Shown piece by piece: positions 48,643 to 60,643 of a stretch of 64,000 nucleotides of DNA. The position numbers and the translations under genes are program-made. Position 1 is the first letter of the stretch. The number at the start of each line of letters is the position of its first letter. The stretch is taken from contig JAWUZG010000029.1 in assembly GCA_036785705.1 (NCBI GenBank), positions 15,763,501-15,827,500 of the forward strand, written 5' to 3'. The notes under the pieces were generated by a model. The model worked only from the letters and a program-made list of their open reading frames with translations, had not been told where the DNA came from and searched no databases. Source of the DNA: Acanthornis magna. Taxonomy: Eukaryota; Chordata; Aves; Passeriformes; Acanthizidae.

Positions 48643-51600
48643 TAAAAGCTCCTCTGTTTCAATTCAGGATCATGGTGTGCTGGTGTGCCCCAGCACACCT
48701 CTGTAAAGATCTTGGCTCTCCCCTATCTTAATCCCCCTGCAGGCAGTAGGAGGCTGCTGTCAGTTTTCCCCAGAAAAGCCTCACTTCCTCAGCTTCTGTT
48801 CACAAGGCACATGAGCTTCCTGACTAAACTGTCTTTGCAGTTTGCTCTTGCCTCCATTTATCAATGTCTCTCTGGTACTGGTGAGCACAGACGGATCAAG
48901 AATTTCTGTAACAGATTCCAGACTTGATCACTTTTCACTTTAGTAGCTCTCATTCTTGAACCCTCTCTCTAGGCAGAGTCCTAGGAGATTCAGTTGTAGA
49001 CTTTTACAAAGAGAAGGGGTTGAGTACTTCCGCTTTAGATATGCCTGCTGCCACAAAATCACCTGCCCCACAGAGTAAGAATTCTCTGTCTTCTTTGTTT
49101 ATTCTGCCTTTAGTACAGAGGTAGAAGGGCTTCTTGTTGTCCTTGCTCCTCATTGGTTTCAATTGCAGCTGAGCTTTGGCTTTTCTAACACCGTCCCAGC
49201 ATGGCCAGGAGATTCCTCTGTATTTCTTTTTTTCTGTCTTAATTCCAACTCCTGTATGTGGTTAGTTTTTGCTGGAGCTCAGTCCCTGTTTGATAAAGCC
49301 AGTCTCCTCCTATGTTTGCTACTTTTTCTGAACATCAGATGGACCACTCTTTTTGCCGTGGAGAAATTGTCCTGAAAGTCTAGCCAGTTCACTTGAGGTC
49401 ATTTTTCCTAATGACCTGTCTTTCACAAGATCCTGCCTACCAGGATTCTTTACAAATATTTTCACCCTTAAATTGATCTGTGGACATTTTAAGCCTGATT
49501 ATTAGCGGTCTGTCTTGTCTGATTCCCCTTGAGACTATTTGGGTTGATTCCTTCTTTCACCAAATTGTTTCTTGTCCCCCTCAGTGCATGACATTATCTA
49601 TTAAGTGTACATCAGGTTTTACAAACCTTGTCACTTCTTCCGTCTACTCAGGGAACGGCTTTCTCCAAGGGTTCTTATCTTGCAATTTTTTTTTCTTTTT
49701 TTTAATATGGCTTAATAATGGAAGATGGCAAGCACTTTTTTGTAATCTCTCTCTCTTGTAATATCTCTCTTTCTCTGAAGAAACTTATTGCAGTCACAGT
49801 TGAAGATTCAGGGAGAGAAAATCTATCTCTAAAAAAACTAATATAACCCAACTGATTATAACACGTTTGTCATGCTTAAAAAAAATTTTTTAAAAAAGAA
49901 AAGATTCCTTCTTGGTGAAGGATTATAAAGGTAATCCTAAAAGAAATGAATTAGCTCTCGCAATATGGCTGTTTTACTCTAGCCTGCTGTTAGTTTGCAG
50001 TATTTCAGCATGGTGATTTTCTTATGTGCCTTTTGTTTATACAAGTTGTTGAATTCTTTCCCCTCCTTCTTGGTGCCTGCTGAGCACATGCAACACAATC
50101 TTTGAAAATTTATACTTCGTTTGGAACTCTGTTTAATTCCCAGTTTTAATCCATTTCATGCTAGCTGCAGCACAACTGAGGGAACACAAGAAAAATTAGT
50201 GTGAGACAAGTTGATCAAGACAGTTGATTAAAGGATGACTTCATGAGACCTTTATGAAACTGTTCTTTGGAGGGTTTACTCCAGTTTTTATTCCACATTC
50301 TCTTCCACACTTTCACAATTAACTGGACAAGATTTTTTGGTCATGAGATAATATTAAAATAATGTTTTTTTCTTGCACTTAGAGTGTTGAAGCTCCTCAG
50401 ACAGAAGTCATATGTAATCTCTCTTCCATCAAAACAGACCTGGATGACCATTTTATTAAACATGAAGAGCTCCCATTAGTCCTCTTCAAACAGCCTTGTT
50501 ATTAGGAAATTACACTGTAATTTACTATATATAACATATTAAAAGAAAAAAAAAGCCAGATTAGAAATGCAAAGTCAACAGTAAAAAGACGTGCTCAGTC
50601 CAAACTGCTTAACAATTGATAATGAAAACAAACATATTGTTTTCCTCGAAACTCCAAAATCCTAAAATGCAGACTGTGGTAACTGAAACACTTTCATGTA
50701 AGAAAACAACATAGCAGGATAAAGGTCTTCCAAAGTTTTCTATTGATACCACTGTTTAGTTGTGTCTGTCCAATTTTATTCTGTAAATAGGCTTGATTCT
50801 GCTATTAGAATGAGATGTTTCAAAGGGAATATAACACCAGGCTGTCCTATGAATAACACATTTATAGATGTGTCTGCGCCTTAGTTATACTTATTTCAAT
50901 GTACCATGCCTGTACACATACTTGAATTTTCATCAGAGCCGTGAACCATGTGGCACCAACAGCGATCCTGCTCCTTGGCCACCAATTTCCTTAAGGACAG
51001 CAGCATACAGAAGCTGTATCCCCTAGGTGCAGCCCTTTATGTGCTTGCTGACTACAGCTGCTCTACACCTAGACCTCAGTGGTGCAGGGAACAGACTGCA
51101 CAGCTCACAAACAGGTGTCTAGTGAGCCCAAAGCCTTACAGGCCCTAAACTCTGATGGAGTTACTCAAAACTTGATGTTACTAAACTGTTTAGATGCACC
51201 TGCAAAACGTGTTGCATTACAATGAAGAAAGAGCTTGGGGGGGGTCCGTCCAGTGCTGTTTTTCTTTTTAATCAGTTAACTGAGACCACTATGCCCTACT
51301 GGCAATTGCAGATGTCTGCTTTTCAGGCCAGAGCTCTGTTGTTTCCTCCCTACCTAAAAGCATCATGTTCATAAGCTCTGCTTCTTGAAGGATGAGCAGA
51401 AAACCTGTGTTCAAAAGCAAACCTTTTGGCAACTGACACTAATAAGTACCAGTGGGAAATGTGTTCCCTTGTAGAAAAATTCCCCAGTGAGAGGATTTGT
51501 ATATTCTTTTGGAAGCAGAGCCAAGTAGCCTGAAGAACTCTTGCCTGGTGCTACATACACCTTCAGAGTTCATGACCCATGCTAGGATTTGGCAGAGTAA

Positions 51601-52679
51601 ACCAGTTTCATACACATCCATAGATTTTTTGAATAAGAAGTGTTGATCGAGTGTTATATTAGTCTAATTATTATAATGACATTAAGGTAGATAAAGATGG
51701 AACAATACAGTGATCAAATTGCAATCTATTGTTTTTAATTTGCTCAGAGTATCAAGTTTTAATTCTTTGCCAAGGGAAGCAATATGATACAGGCAAAATG
51801 CTTGTTCCTGTCACAGTTAGCAAAAGAGCTTTTCCAAAGCCTTAACCAACTGAAGATTGGATTGTACAGTAAAACATGTTTTGAACCCAATGACACTTTA
51901 TTGAAAGAGACTTTGTGGAAGTGAGACTTCAACAAACACACACAAGAATATGTTGACTACTAAGATGCAGTAGCAAAAGGTAAAGTTGTCATTTCAGTGA
52001 AACAAAAGTAAAAATAGTTTGAAGCACTGCTGCCTGATTACTCAAGATCTGTAATTTAGGTAGTTGTTGGCAGGCCTTCAAGTCATGAGTCAGCATGTCT
52101 CTTCTTGCTAATGATTCTAAATTTTTTTCTTGTGTGCAGAAAGACTAAGGCAGAGAAATGCAGAGGGTTTCAGATATTGCACAGCGGGGTAGTTTGAAAG
52201 TGAAGGCCCATTTTCTTTCTTCTGTTTTGCTTTGTTCTTGTGGGAATTACTTCTCATATTCTCCAGTTCATGAGCAGACATGGCATCTGGGCTAACTGGG
52301 TGAATCCAAGAGTCCAAAATAGTCATTGCAGTCAAATTCCTTTTGGAGAAATATTAATGTCAATCTGGGAACCGTCATCACTGAACAAACTTCCATTTTG
52401 TCAAACTTTATAGGTAAGAGGATTTTTAAAAATATGAGTGTGGTGTGTCTGACACTGGCTGTAGCCCAGGTGCCCACCCAACCCCTTTATCACTCTCCCT
52501 TTTCAGCTGGCCAGGCGAGAGAAAATAAAATTAAAGTCTCTTTGCTCCAGATAAGGACAGGGATAGATCACTTAGCAATTGCTGCCATGGGCAAAACAGA
52601 CTTGATGAAATTAATTTATTGCCAGTCAAATCAGAGTAGTGTAATGAGAAAATAAAAACAAATCTTAAAAGTACCTTTC
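48643..52679. other. Gene-free stretch
   Basis: About 4 kb with no recognised gene. A G8 run lies at about 51237-51244. Open frames are under about 110 codons and have no recognisable domains. Confidence 0.45.
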
Positions 52680-53482
52680 CCCTACCTCTCCCTTCCTCCT
52701 GTTTTCATCTACACTCCCAGTTTCTGTATCTACTCACTCTCACAAGCAGATCAGGGAGATAAGGACTGGGGGTTGTGGTCAGTTGTCTCTGTTGCTCCCC
52801 TCTCCTCAGTCTTCCCCTGCTCCAGTATGGGCTCCCTCTCACAGGAGACCATTCCCCACAAACTACTTGAATGCAAGTCCTTCGCACAGGCTACAGTTCT
52901 TCACAGAACTCTCCAGCGTGGGTCCCTTCCATGGGGTGCAGTCCCTTAGGAACAGATTGCTCTAGCATGGGTTCCCATGGGTCCATATGCCCCAGCAGCA
53001 AAACTGCTCTAGCAGAGGCTTTCCATGGGGTCACAGCCTCCTTCAGGCATCCATCTGCTCCAGTGGGAGGTCCTCCATGGGCTGCAGATGGATCTCTCTC
53101 CACTGTAAACCTCCATGGGCTGCCTGCCTCTCCATGGTCTTCACCACAGGCTGCAGGATAATCTGTTCTCTGGCACCTAGAGCACTTTCTTCCCCTCTTT
53201 CCTTAATGACCTTGTTGTCAACAGGGCTGCCTCCCTCACTTATTCTCACTCCTCTCTTCTCTGGCTGCAAGTGCTCTTCCACAGTAACTTCTTCCCCTTC
53301 TTGAATATTTTAGCCAGAAGTGTTACCACCATTGCTGGTGGTCAGCAGCAGGTCCCTCTTGGAATCATCTGGCACTGGCTCTGCTGGACACTAGTGAAAG
53401 CTTCTGGCAGCTTCCCACAAAAACATACCACTGTAACCTCCCTGCTACCAAAACCTTGCCATGCAAACCCAATACAGTAAGA
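52680..53482 (+). mobile_element. Common avian dispersed repeat, probably ERV-derived
   Basis: From about 53100 the text follows a widely dispersed avian repeat I recognise: ccatggtcttcaccacaggctgcagg, then agcactttcttcccctcttt, ctcacttattctcactcctc, gccagaagtgttaccaccat, tcttggaatcatctggcact ggctctgctggaca, gaaagcttctggcagcttcc and ccaaaaccttgccatgcaaa cccaata. The left half holds degenerate tandem subunits (52819-53125). I believe this family is internal or non-coding sequence of an avian endogenous retrovirus, but I cannot name it firmly. Edges are approximate and I see no clear target-site duplication. Short frames on both strands are repeat by-products. Confidence 0.7.
52819..53125. repeat. 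Degenerate tandem subunits, ~41-90 bp apart
   Basis: The phrase tgctccag-tggg...tccatggg-tgcag recurs in diverged form starting near 52819, 52909, 52958, 53005, 53056 and 53097. Most units are about 41-51 bases apart and the first gap is longer. The array belongs to the surrounding dispersed repeat. Confidence 0.65.
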
Positions 53483-56400
53483 AAGATTAACGATATCAGG
53501 GATACATTGTCAAGAAGGCTATTTATTACATCCTTTCCTGTCTGGAGGAGATAATGGATGAGACAGCCACAATCAGCAAAAATTTGTTTGATATTAAATG
53601 CCTAATTGCCTAATCTATTTGTAGTTATCTTTTAGAGATGTCTTGAATAATTCGGACTTTCTTAAAATTGTTAAGGTTGTTCTAGTAGGGCACTAATATG
53701 AAATTTTAAGCATGCACAGAAAAACATGACCTCGTAGGTTGTGATAATGTAAAACCACGCCTTTGTATGAAATAAACTCCTTTGAATTCCCTTTCCTAGA
53801 ACTGGCTTCAGATTCAAGTCAAAGTGAGACTTCTCATCTGCTTGACTGTCTTAAAAGTGGCTCAGTTCTGCAATACATGGCTCACAAATCAAATTTAATC
53901 TTCAGAATGGAAATGTTTTACTTCTGTAAGAATTTGTGTGAGTAATGCCATTGAGTGATATTTAGAATAGTGTTTTGAGAAGTCATTCAATAATTTCATC
54001 TAAATTATTTACTGAGTGGATAATATGCTGGATAACAAATGTATGCCCTTGGAAGAAAAAGGAGCACAGCATCTGGAGTGCAGTTTGTAATCCCAGTAGT
54101 ACAACTATCTCCTGCTGCAGTTGAGCGCTCGTGAAGGTGAAAGGCAGAGGAGAATCAGACATGCAGTGCAGTCAGCAGATCAGTCAGTAGATGTGATGTC
54201 TGCAAAGAAACTCAGCCTGAATTCTTTGCATTGCCTGTCTCAGAAGCAGATACACATGTGGCATAGAGAGTTTGCAGGAAGGAGATGCTGTGAAAGACAG
54301 AGAAGGCTTGAGGAGTAGTTCTGCATTAAACTGTGAAAGTCTTGTTCTGCTTCAGTCTGGTCACACAGCTTGTGGTGTATTTGCAGTGAGTGCTCTGGCC
54401 TCTCCCCTGCAACAGCTCTGCCATGGACTGAACTGCTGTGGCACACTAATACATTTGGTAGCTGCATGGTTCTTCCTGTGTAGCTCTATAGCTGGCACAC
54501 AGTTTCAAAAAAACCTGGTTGCAATTATTGCCTTTCCTGCAGATTTGATATGGATATGGAATAGAGGAATTCTCACATAAGTGCTCTATTCCTTAAAGCG
54601 TCCTCTTTGCAAAGTGCAGAATTCTTTCTCTCTGTATACAAACAGCTTGCTGGAAAACATTTTTATTTTTTTATATCAATTATGAAAACATCCATTAATA
54701 CTGGCACAATAAAACAAGTGCATACAAGCTATTTATTGTTCAGTTTTCAACTCTGACTAGATCATAATAAAGCAGATTTGAAGGAGGGAAGCTGACTAAT
54801 ATGTAAAATGTGACAAAAACCCACCATGTGGTGGAATAGCAACTTGTAAATAACCAAGGTCAATCTTTTGTATTGCTTTAGAAAATACTTGGTTCCAGGC
54901 TGTCTTGTTCTTCCACCACTCTCTTGGCAGCTTGAAATGGGGGATGGGTGTGGCCTGAACAATACCAACTGGAAAAAAAAATGCCAAGTGTTTGAACCAC
55001 ATGGAATCCTGAACTCCCATAAAAAGGCACACATTTGCAGCTGTTCTGGGCAGTATATAGCAAACTAAATAAGCTTATGTCCATTTATGCCTCAAAATGT
55101 TGTTAACTGGCTTGAGTGAGGTAATTCATTGCCTGTGGAGTATTTCTGTTTTAATTCTGGGTTACTATCTTACACAAATAATGCTTGTTTTACAATTTAA
55201 GTAGTAAAAAAATGTTAGTTTGTATCTATTTCCCTGTACATATACATGCATATATATAGTGAGAGAGGCACTCAATACCAAATGCTATTAGAAAAAATTT
55301 GTTAAATGAAATTGGGTAAATTTCAAATATTGAAACTGCTGGAATTTGCCTTGGCTGAGAGTTTTTAAGTCTTCTGAGATGTCTAGATTTCTCACTGGTA
55401 GTATTAAACCAGTATTACTCATGTATATATGTATTTTGAGATTGATTTATTCTACAGCTGCAGTGAATTGTATTTGCAAATTACCAAGTGTATGTATGCA
55501 GTTTGGGTTAATAAAAAACCAAAAATCAGCCTGGTTTCAGTTATGGTGGTTTGAGTTGGTCCCCAGTGTTGTTTTCAAAAGCAAATTTCACTGCAGATAT
55601 TCACTTATGAATATCCACTCATGAGAGTAATGTGTTGAATTTACCTTTTGTATTTAATTTGGTTTAAAAAAAACACCCCAAACACAACCTGGCATAATAT
55701 TGAGCTCACTAGTCTTAAATTCTCTTTTATTTGAAAGGGGGAAAAATACCTTTTGTATCCAATTCTACTTTCCCCTTGTACGGAGCGTCGGTGTTGATGT
55801 AAGGAAAAAACAATGGGGATAAAGCAATAGAAAGTTGAGAAAGGGTAGATGGAAACAAAGTGTGGTGGTTTGGGGTTTTTTTTGTTTGTTTAATTGTGGG
55901 TATACCTTTTTCACACAAATCTTGGAAATCAGGACTTACTATCTTCATTGGTCCATAGAACTGTTCGCCCACACAACTATTATCAGGATGGTAACCTTGA
56001 ATTGTGTACCTTAATAACAAAGGTGTAAATGTGTTTTAAAAAGGAAAGGGACAAGGGGACCAATGTAATAATGCAAGATTATTTAGTCAGAAATGTTGCT
56101 ACAGTTCTGCATGGTTGCAGAGTTGTTTGTTGCTCTGGATATAATCCCCCTCCCTTCCTTTTTCTTACAAGTGAAATATGTGATGTAATGGAAACAAAAT
56201 TATTTGGGAAGCATGCTTACAAGACAGGGTGAAAGAACAAAATTTGCTATAAGAGAGGCTAGTACAGGCCAGCTAAGCGTCTTCCTTAGCTGTGTTGTGG
56301 GTTTTTCTGCAGAAGTGTTTTTAATTCCACTGTGACTTTAGTTAAGAGCTTTGAAAATGCCTGACTTTTTTAAGCACAGTACAGAAGGCAACAGGGAATC

Positions 56401-59400
56401 ATTACAATGACTCATAAGGCATAGGATACCAATATTGAAATAAAAATGAGTTGTTCCAATTTCTATGTTTCAAGCAGTAATTCTGCAACATCTAGGACTG
56501 CTTTATGAAGCACAATCTTTTTCTTTAATAAGGAGATAATCGAAAACAAGTTAGCTGGGCTTGAGAGAGGAAACAGTGTTTCTCCTGGCAGTCTGGGGAT
56601 CATAAACATTTTTTTGACAGGGATTTAGAGAAAGCTCTGCCTGGATAAGGTCATATAACAGCCCCTGGTATTCCTAACCCCAAATATATATCTGGTGTGA
56701 TGGTTCTACACTTCAGGAGGTGTCAGCAAAAAAAACCTCTTGGGTTCTTTTTGTTACTGCTTTGACAGCAACTAGTGTCCTGAGACACTAGGAAAGAAAA
56801 AGTGATCCTGACAGGATAGGAATGAATTGCCTCCATGACAGGAAGAAACTGCTGTGTGTAAGGAGGTAATACACCAACTGCAGAAGGGTGAAGATAAATA
56901 AGAATGTATATGAGGACAATATCTTTTCTATATTGAGTGTCTAAGGGCATTAGTCTTCCTTATATTTTTTCCCTGTCTCCTACTTTCTTCCTGCCATGAA
57001 GTATACTTTTTTCAAGTTTGCATGTTTGTTGTTTAAGTAGGTTTTATTATGTATATATTCATTGCATTAGGTCTTTTTCACCATTTTGCATATAAACCCC
57101 ACATTAGAACATCTCTCTTAATCCCACAACATCTTTTGAAGCCCCTGTGAGGTTTTTTAAATGGATGATATGGACATAAATCCTTCACTTATGCAACCTA
57201 CCAGAGGCCTTGGAAAGCCTGAGCTGCCCTAAACCCCATGGAAAGCAATATTATATGTCTAGGGATTGACCTGAAAGGATCTCTTATCACCCTGTACTTG
57301 TGAGCTTGGATTTTAATGCCTTGGATTGAAAGCTCATTTTGTGATACCCCTTGGTTTCTTTAGCTCTGTGGGTGATGTGTAGAAAAAGGCAAAATGTTGA
57401 TGTCATTGAAGTCTGTTGGTATTTTGAGAGTGTCAAATTTTTAGCTGGGACTGTTCAAGAAGGTGCTGTTGAAGTCATTAGCAATGACTACGGTTAAAAT
57501 TACTTCCATGCTTTTTTGGTGCATTTGTGGTAATTTTGGTTTTCCTTGTTAGCTTGTTCTTCACCATGGTTTCTGCTTTGGCACTCCTAAACTTTAAGTC
57601 TAAAAAACAGATTAATTTTTCATTAGCCATTTGCCTTTGACTTATGACTAAAATTGTTGCATTGCTTTGTGATTCAGCCAGAAAATAATAAAATGAAGAT
57701 GAGAGTAGATAGAATAAAAACTTTCAAACACAAGCTTGTATTTGAAAGATGGTTTATTTATAGAAATAGAAGACAAATATGAAATATGGGGTAAAAGAAA
57801 GATAAAATCAGATGGAGGACAGTGATAGCCCAGAAAAAAAAAGAAAATATCTTTCCTCCTCTTTTCCTGATCTCTGTAGCAATATGTCTTAAAAGCAACT
57901 AGTCTAAGACTCCTTGGACTGTTTTCTGGCAACAGATTTCATAATAACATGAGCAGAAAATGGAATTAAAGGTTGATTTTTGCATTGTGTAGAGAAAAAA
58001 CAAGCCTCAGTTGTAAATAAGACGAGATATTTCTCAATGCTACAGCTATCATTTTGATTTTTTTCAACTGAAAAAACACAACATGGAAGAACTTTTTTTG
58101 ACTTCTTATGCTGCTGATCAAAAAGAGCGAGTGATGTTAGAGAAGGAAGGAAGAGCAGAACAAATAGGTTCTATACAGCTGTGCATGCTCTCAGTGGCTC
58201 TGTCAGTAACATTTGTTCAATCTGATCTGAAGAGAATAAACCTATTAAACTCTCAGTGGAAAGATAACTTTTGTGATCCTTAGGTGAACAGCAAATACAT
58301 ACCTCCCAGGGAAGTTGGACGGTATCTTACAGCAAGGGCAGCAAACTTGCACAAGTCAGAAACACAACATGGTTCCTCCCCAGAGTTCAGAAGCCTTTCT
58401 CGGATATCTATGCCCAAGCTAGAAATTATTCAGACATTAAAAGTGCAAAAGAAAATGAGCTTATCATATTTTGAAGTCTTTTGGGCTCCTCTTCTCTCTG
58501 TCAGGACTCAGTGACAACCTACCATATTTCACCTATGCCTGCCTAATTGACAGGTACCTTTCTTTTCAAGATAGGCCTATCATCACGCTGTGTCAGTGCC
58601 ATTCTTTCTTTCTCATGGCTTTTTTCTCTATTTTTTTGATAGGGAGATTATGGTTTAGTATTAATACTAGTTCAGATGAGCAGGAATAAGCTCATTATTA
58701 GGAATGACTGGCTTCACTTGGATATCATTGCACTGGTTGGCATACTCATTATAATCTGAAAATTACCTTCACTTGTGTAACTGTGTCCATCAAAATCATA
58801 GCATCTAAGCTAATAATTTAACAAAAACCTACAGAACAGATTAGTCTTACATTCTCTTCACCCCTAAGCCAAATAGCCCCAATAAACAACATCTAGTGCT
58901 AAATGCGCTGCTTAAGATCTTTGTACATTTTCCTTGTTCCCTCTCTGGCTCTGTTTTTCTTGTCTTTTTCTGTTTGAACTCTATCAACGCTGAAGAAAAA
59001 GAACGTCTCAATCTGAGCTGCCAAAGCTGTGGAAGGGCATTGAAGCAAGACCTCATCACCTATGAACTGGCAGTGAGGGATGTACACTGCATGCTTAATA
59101 GCACCTGCAGAGCATCTGATTGATCACCTCCATGGCAAGTGCTGTGCAAACATGTTATAAAGGAAGACAGTCCCTTCCCCTCAGAAGGTACAGCTGAAAG
59201 TCTCTCCTGTCTACCTTTTGTTCACTTTCCTATGCCCACTCCAATTACTACAACTAGTCTTGTTCCTATTCCCTATTGACTTTCCATGCTGCACAGGCTC
59301 CTTATGAAAAGGAAATGATCCTTTCAGACAGCTTTGTTCTATTTCTTGCCCTATTTCAAGTGCCAGTATGGAGTTAGTATGTTTTGTTCAGGCATCACCA

Positions 59401-60518
59401 TGGCAGACTTCAGCTGGAGGAGGGAGGGCATGGTGTGGGGGAAAGTCTCTGTGTGAGCTGGTGTAGTTTGTGTCACCCTCTGAAAGTCAAAGATAAGTAA
59501 ATGAGGAATAAAGAATTAATGTGTAAGCATGTTAGGAGCTAAAAGACTAAACAAGAAACAGGACCCAGGTTAGACAAGCAGGGAAGAAGCTGCATGTGGA
59601 TTACACCTAGGCTGCAATTTCAATCATATTGTGATGTCTGTAAGTAAAAACATAGAGAAACTCTGTCCATAAGTCATGCAAGATGCAATTGCTGCAGCAA
59701 TGAAAGTTGACTTTTTTTTTCTCAGAAAGGACATCATTATTAATGAGACTTTGATGAGTGCTTTGAGCAATTAAGCCCCTTTTGGCCTATTTGAGTAGAA
59801 TTGCTCTGGAATTGCAACTTTGAACCTGGAAAAGAATAGTGAAGGAATGAATTTTGAAAAACTTACTCAGTACCTTAGCGGGAAACTTTAGAGGATAAGA
59901 TACATGGATATTTTTAGTGGTAAAAACTTCTAATCAGTTCTTTAATCCCAAAGCTAGAAGCCAAAACCTCCAGCTTTCAGGAAGTGAAAGAAAGGGCTGG
60001 AGGCTTGGGTTTTGGCTTACAAATGTTTTTCCACTGAGATTATTGGGGAAAAAGTAGAAAAGTATTTTAAGGATTTGAGCCTTTGCTGGTTTGCTGTTTT
60101 TATGCTAAATTCTGGGAACTACATTAAAAATATCCTAAGTTTACTGACTGCAGGAAATACTGCACACTAACATGTGAGTGAACAAATGCGGTATATTACC
60201 TCACATGATCAGTTTATATTGTCAGGGGCAGTACAGCTTTAATCTGTAGTCTTTAGTCTTCATCTCCTTAATCCCCAAAATGGGCCATTGACAACAGTTT
60301 CTATGTCAGAGTAAAATCTCTGCTGAGAACAGACTTGGAAGACAGTGTGATTTAGCATGCAGAATGATCCAGGTGATGGATACAGCAGGAATACTTTGCA
60401 GGAAGGAGCAAGAACACTGAACGGCTCTTGTTAAGGTACAGTGATATTACAGCAGTGAACAAAAAGAAAATGGCTAGTGGGGCTAGAGGGGATTAAAGAG
60501 ACACTTCTTTTCTCTGCG
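53483..60518. other. Long gene-free AT-rich stretch
   Basis: About 7 kb without a recognised gene. It contains alternating TA-rich sequence at 55226-55258 and a G/T-rich ggtttggggttttttttgtt run at about 55866-55895. Open frames are under about 105 codons and have no domain. Confidence 0.45.
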
Positions 60519-60643
60519 AGTATTTTGATCTGGAAGGGACACACACGGATCATCAAATCCAACTGTGAAGCGAGTGGCCCATACAGGGATCTAACCCACA
60601 ACCTTGGCATCATTAGCACCATGCTCTAGCCAACTAACCTAAT
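60519..60643 (-). mobile_element. tRNA-Ile-derived SINE with CR1-like tail (TguSINE1-like)
   Basis: On the minus strand the element starts with a tRNA-Ile-like head (60643-60575): aggttagttggctagagcat ggtgctaatgatgccaagg, then gttgtgggttagatccctgt atgggcca. The AAT anticodon context (gctaatgatgcc), the B-box-like ggttagatcc (60587-60596) and the 3' acceptor-stem sequence are visible. The A-box region lacks about five bases (ctcag after ggttag). The head passes directly into actcgcttcacagttggatt tgatgatccgtg, then gtcccttccag, a CR1-type 3' tail. This head-plus-tail design is that of TguSINE1, mobilised by CR1 in passerines. It is a dead copy, not a tRNA gene. Confidence 0.9.

Noticed and set aside
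60575..60643. A functional tRNA-Ile gene on the minus strand
   Set aside because: The A-box region is truncated, the B box is mutated, the stems are mismatched, and the head runs straight into a CR1-type tail. It is a SINE.
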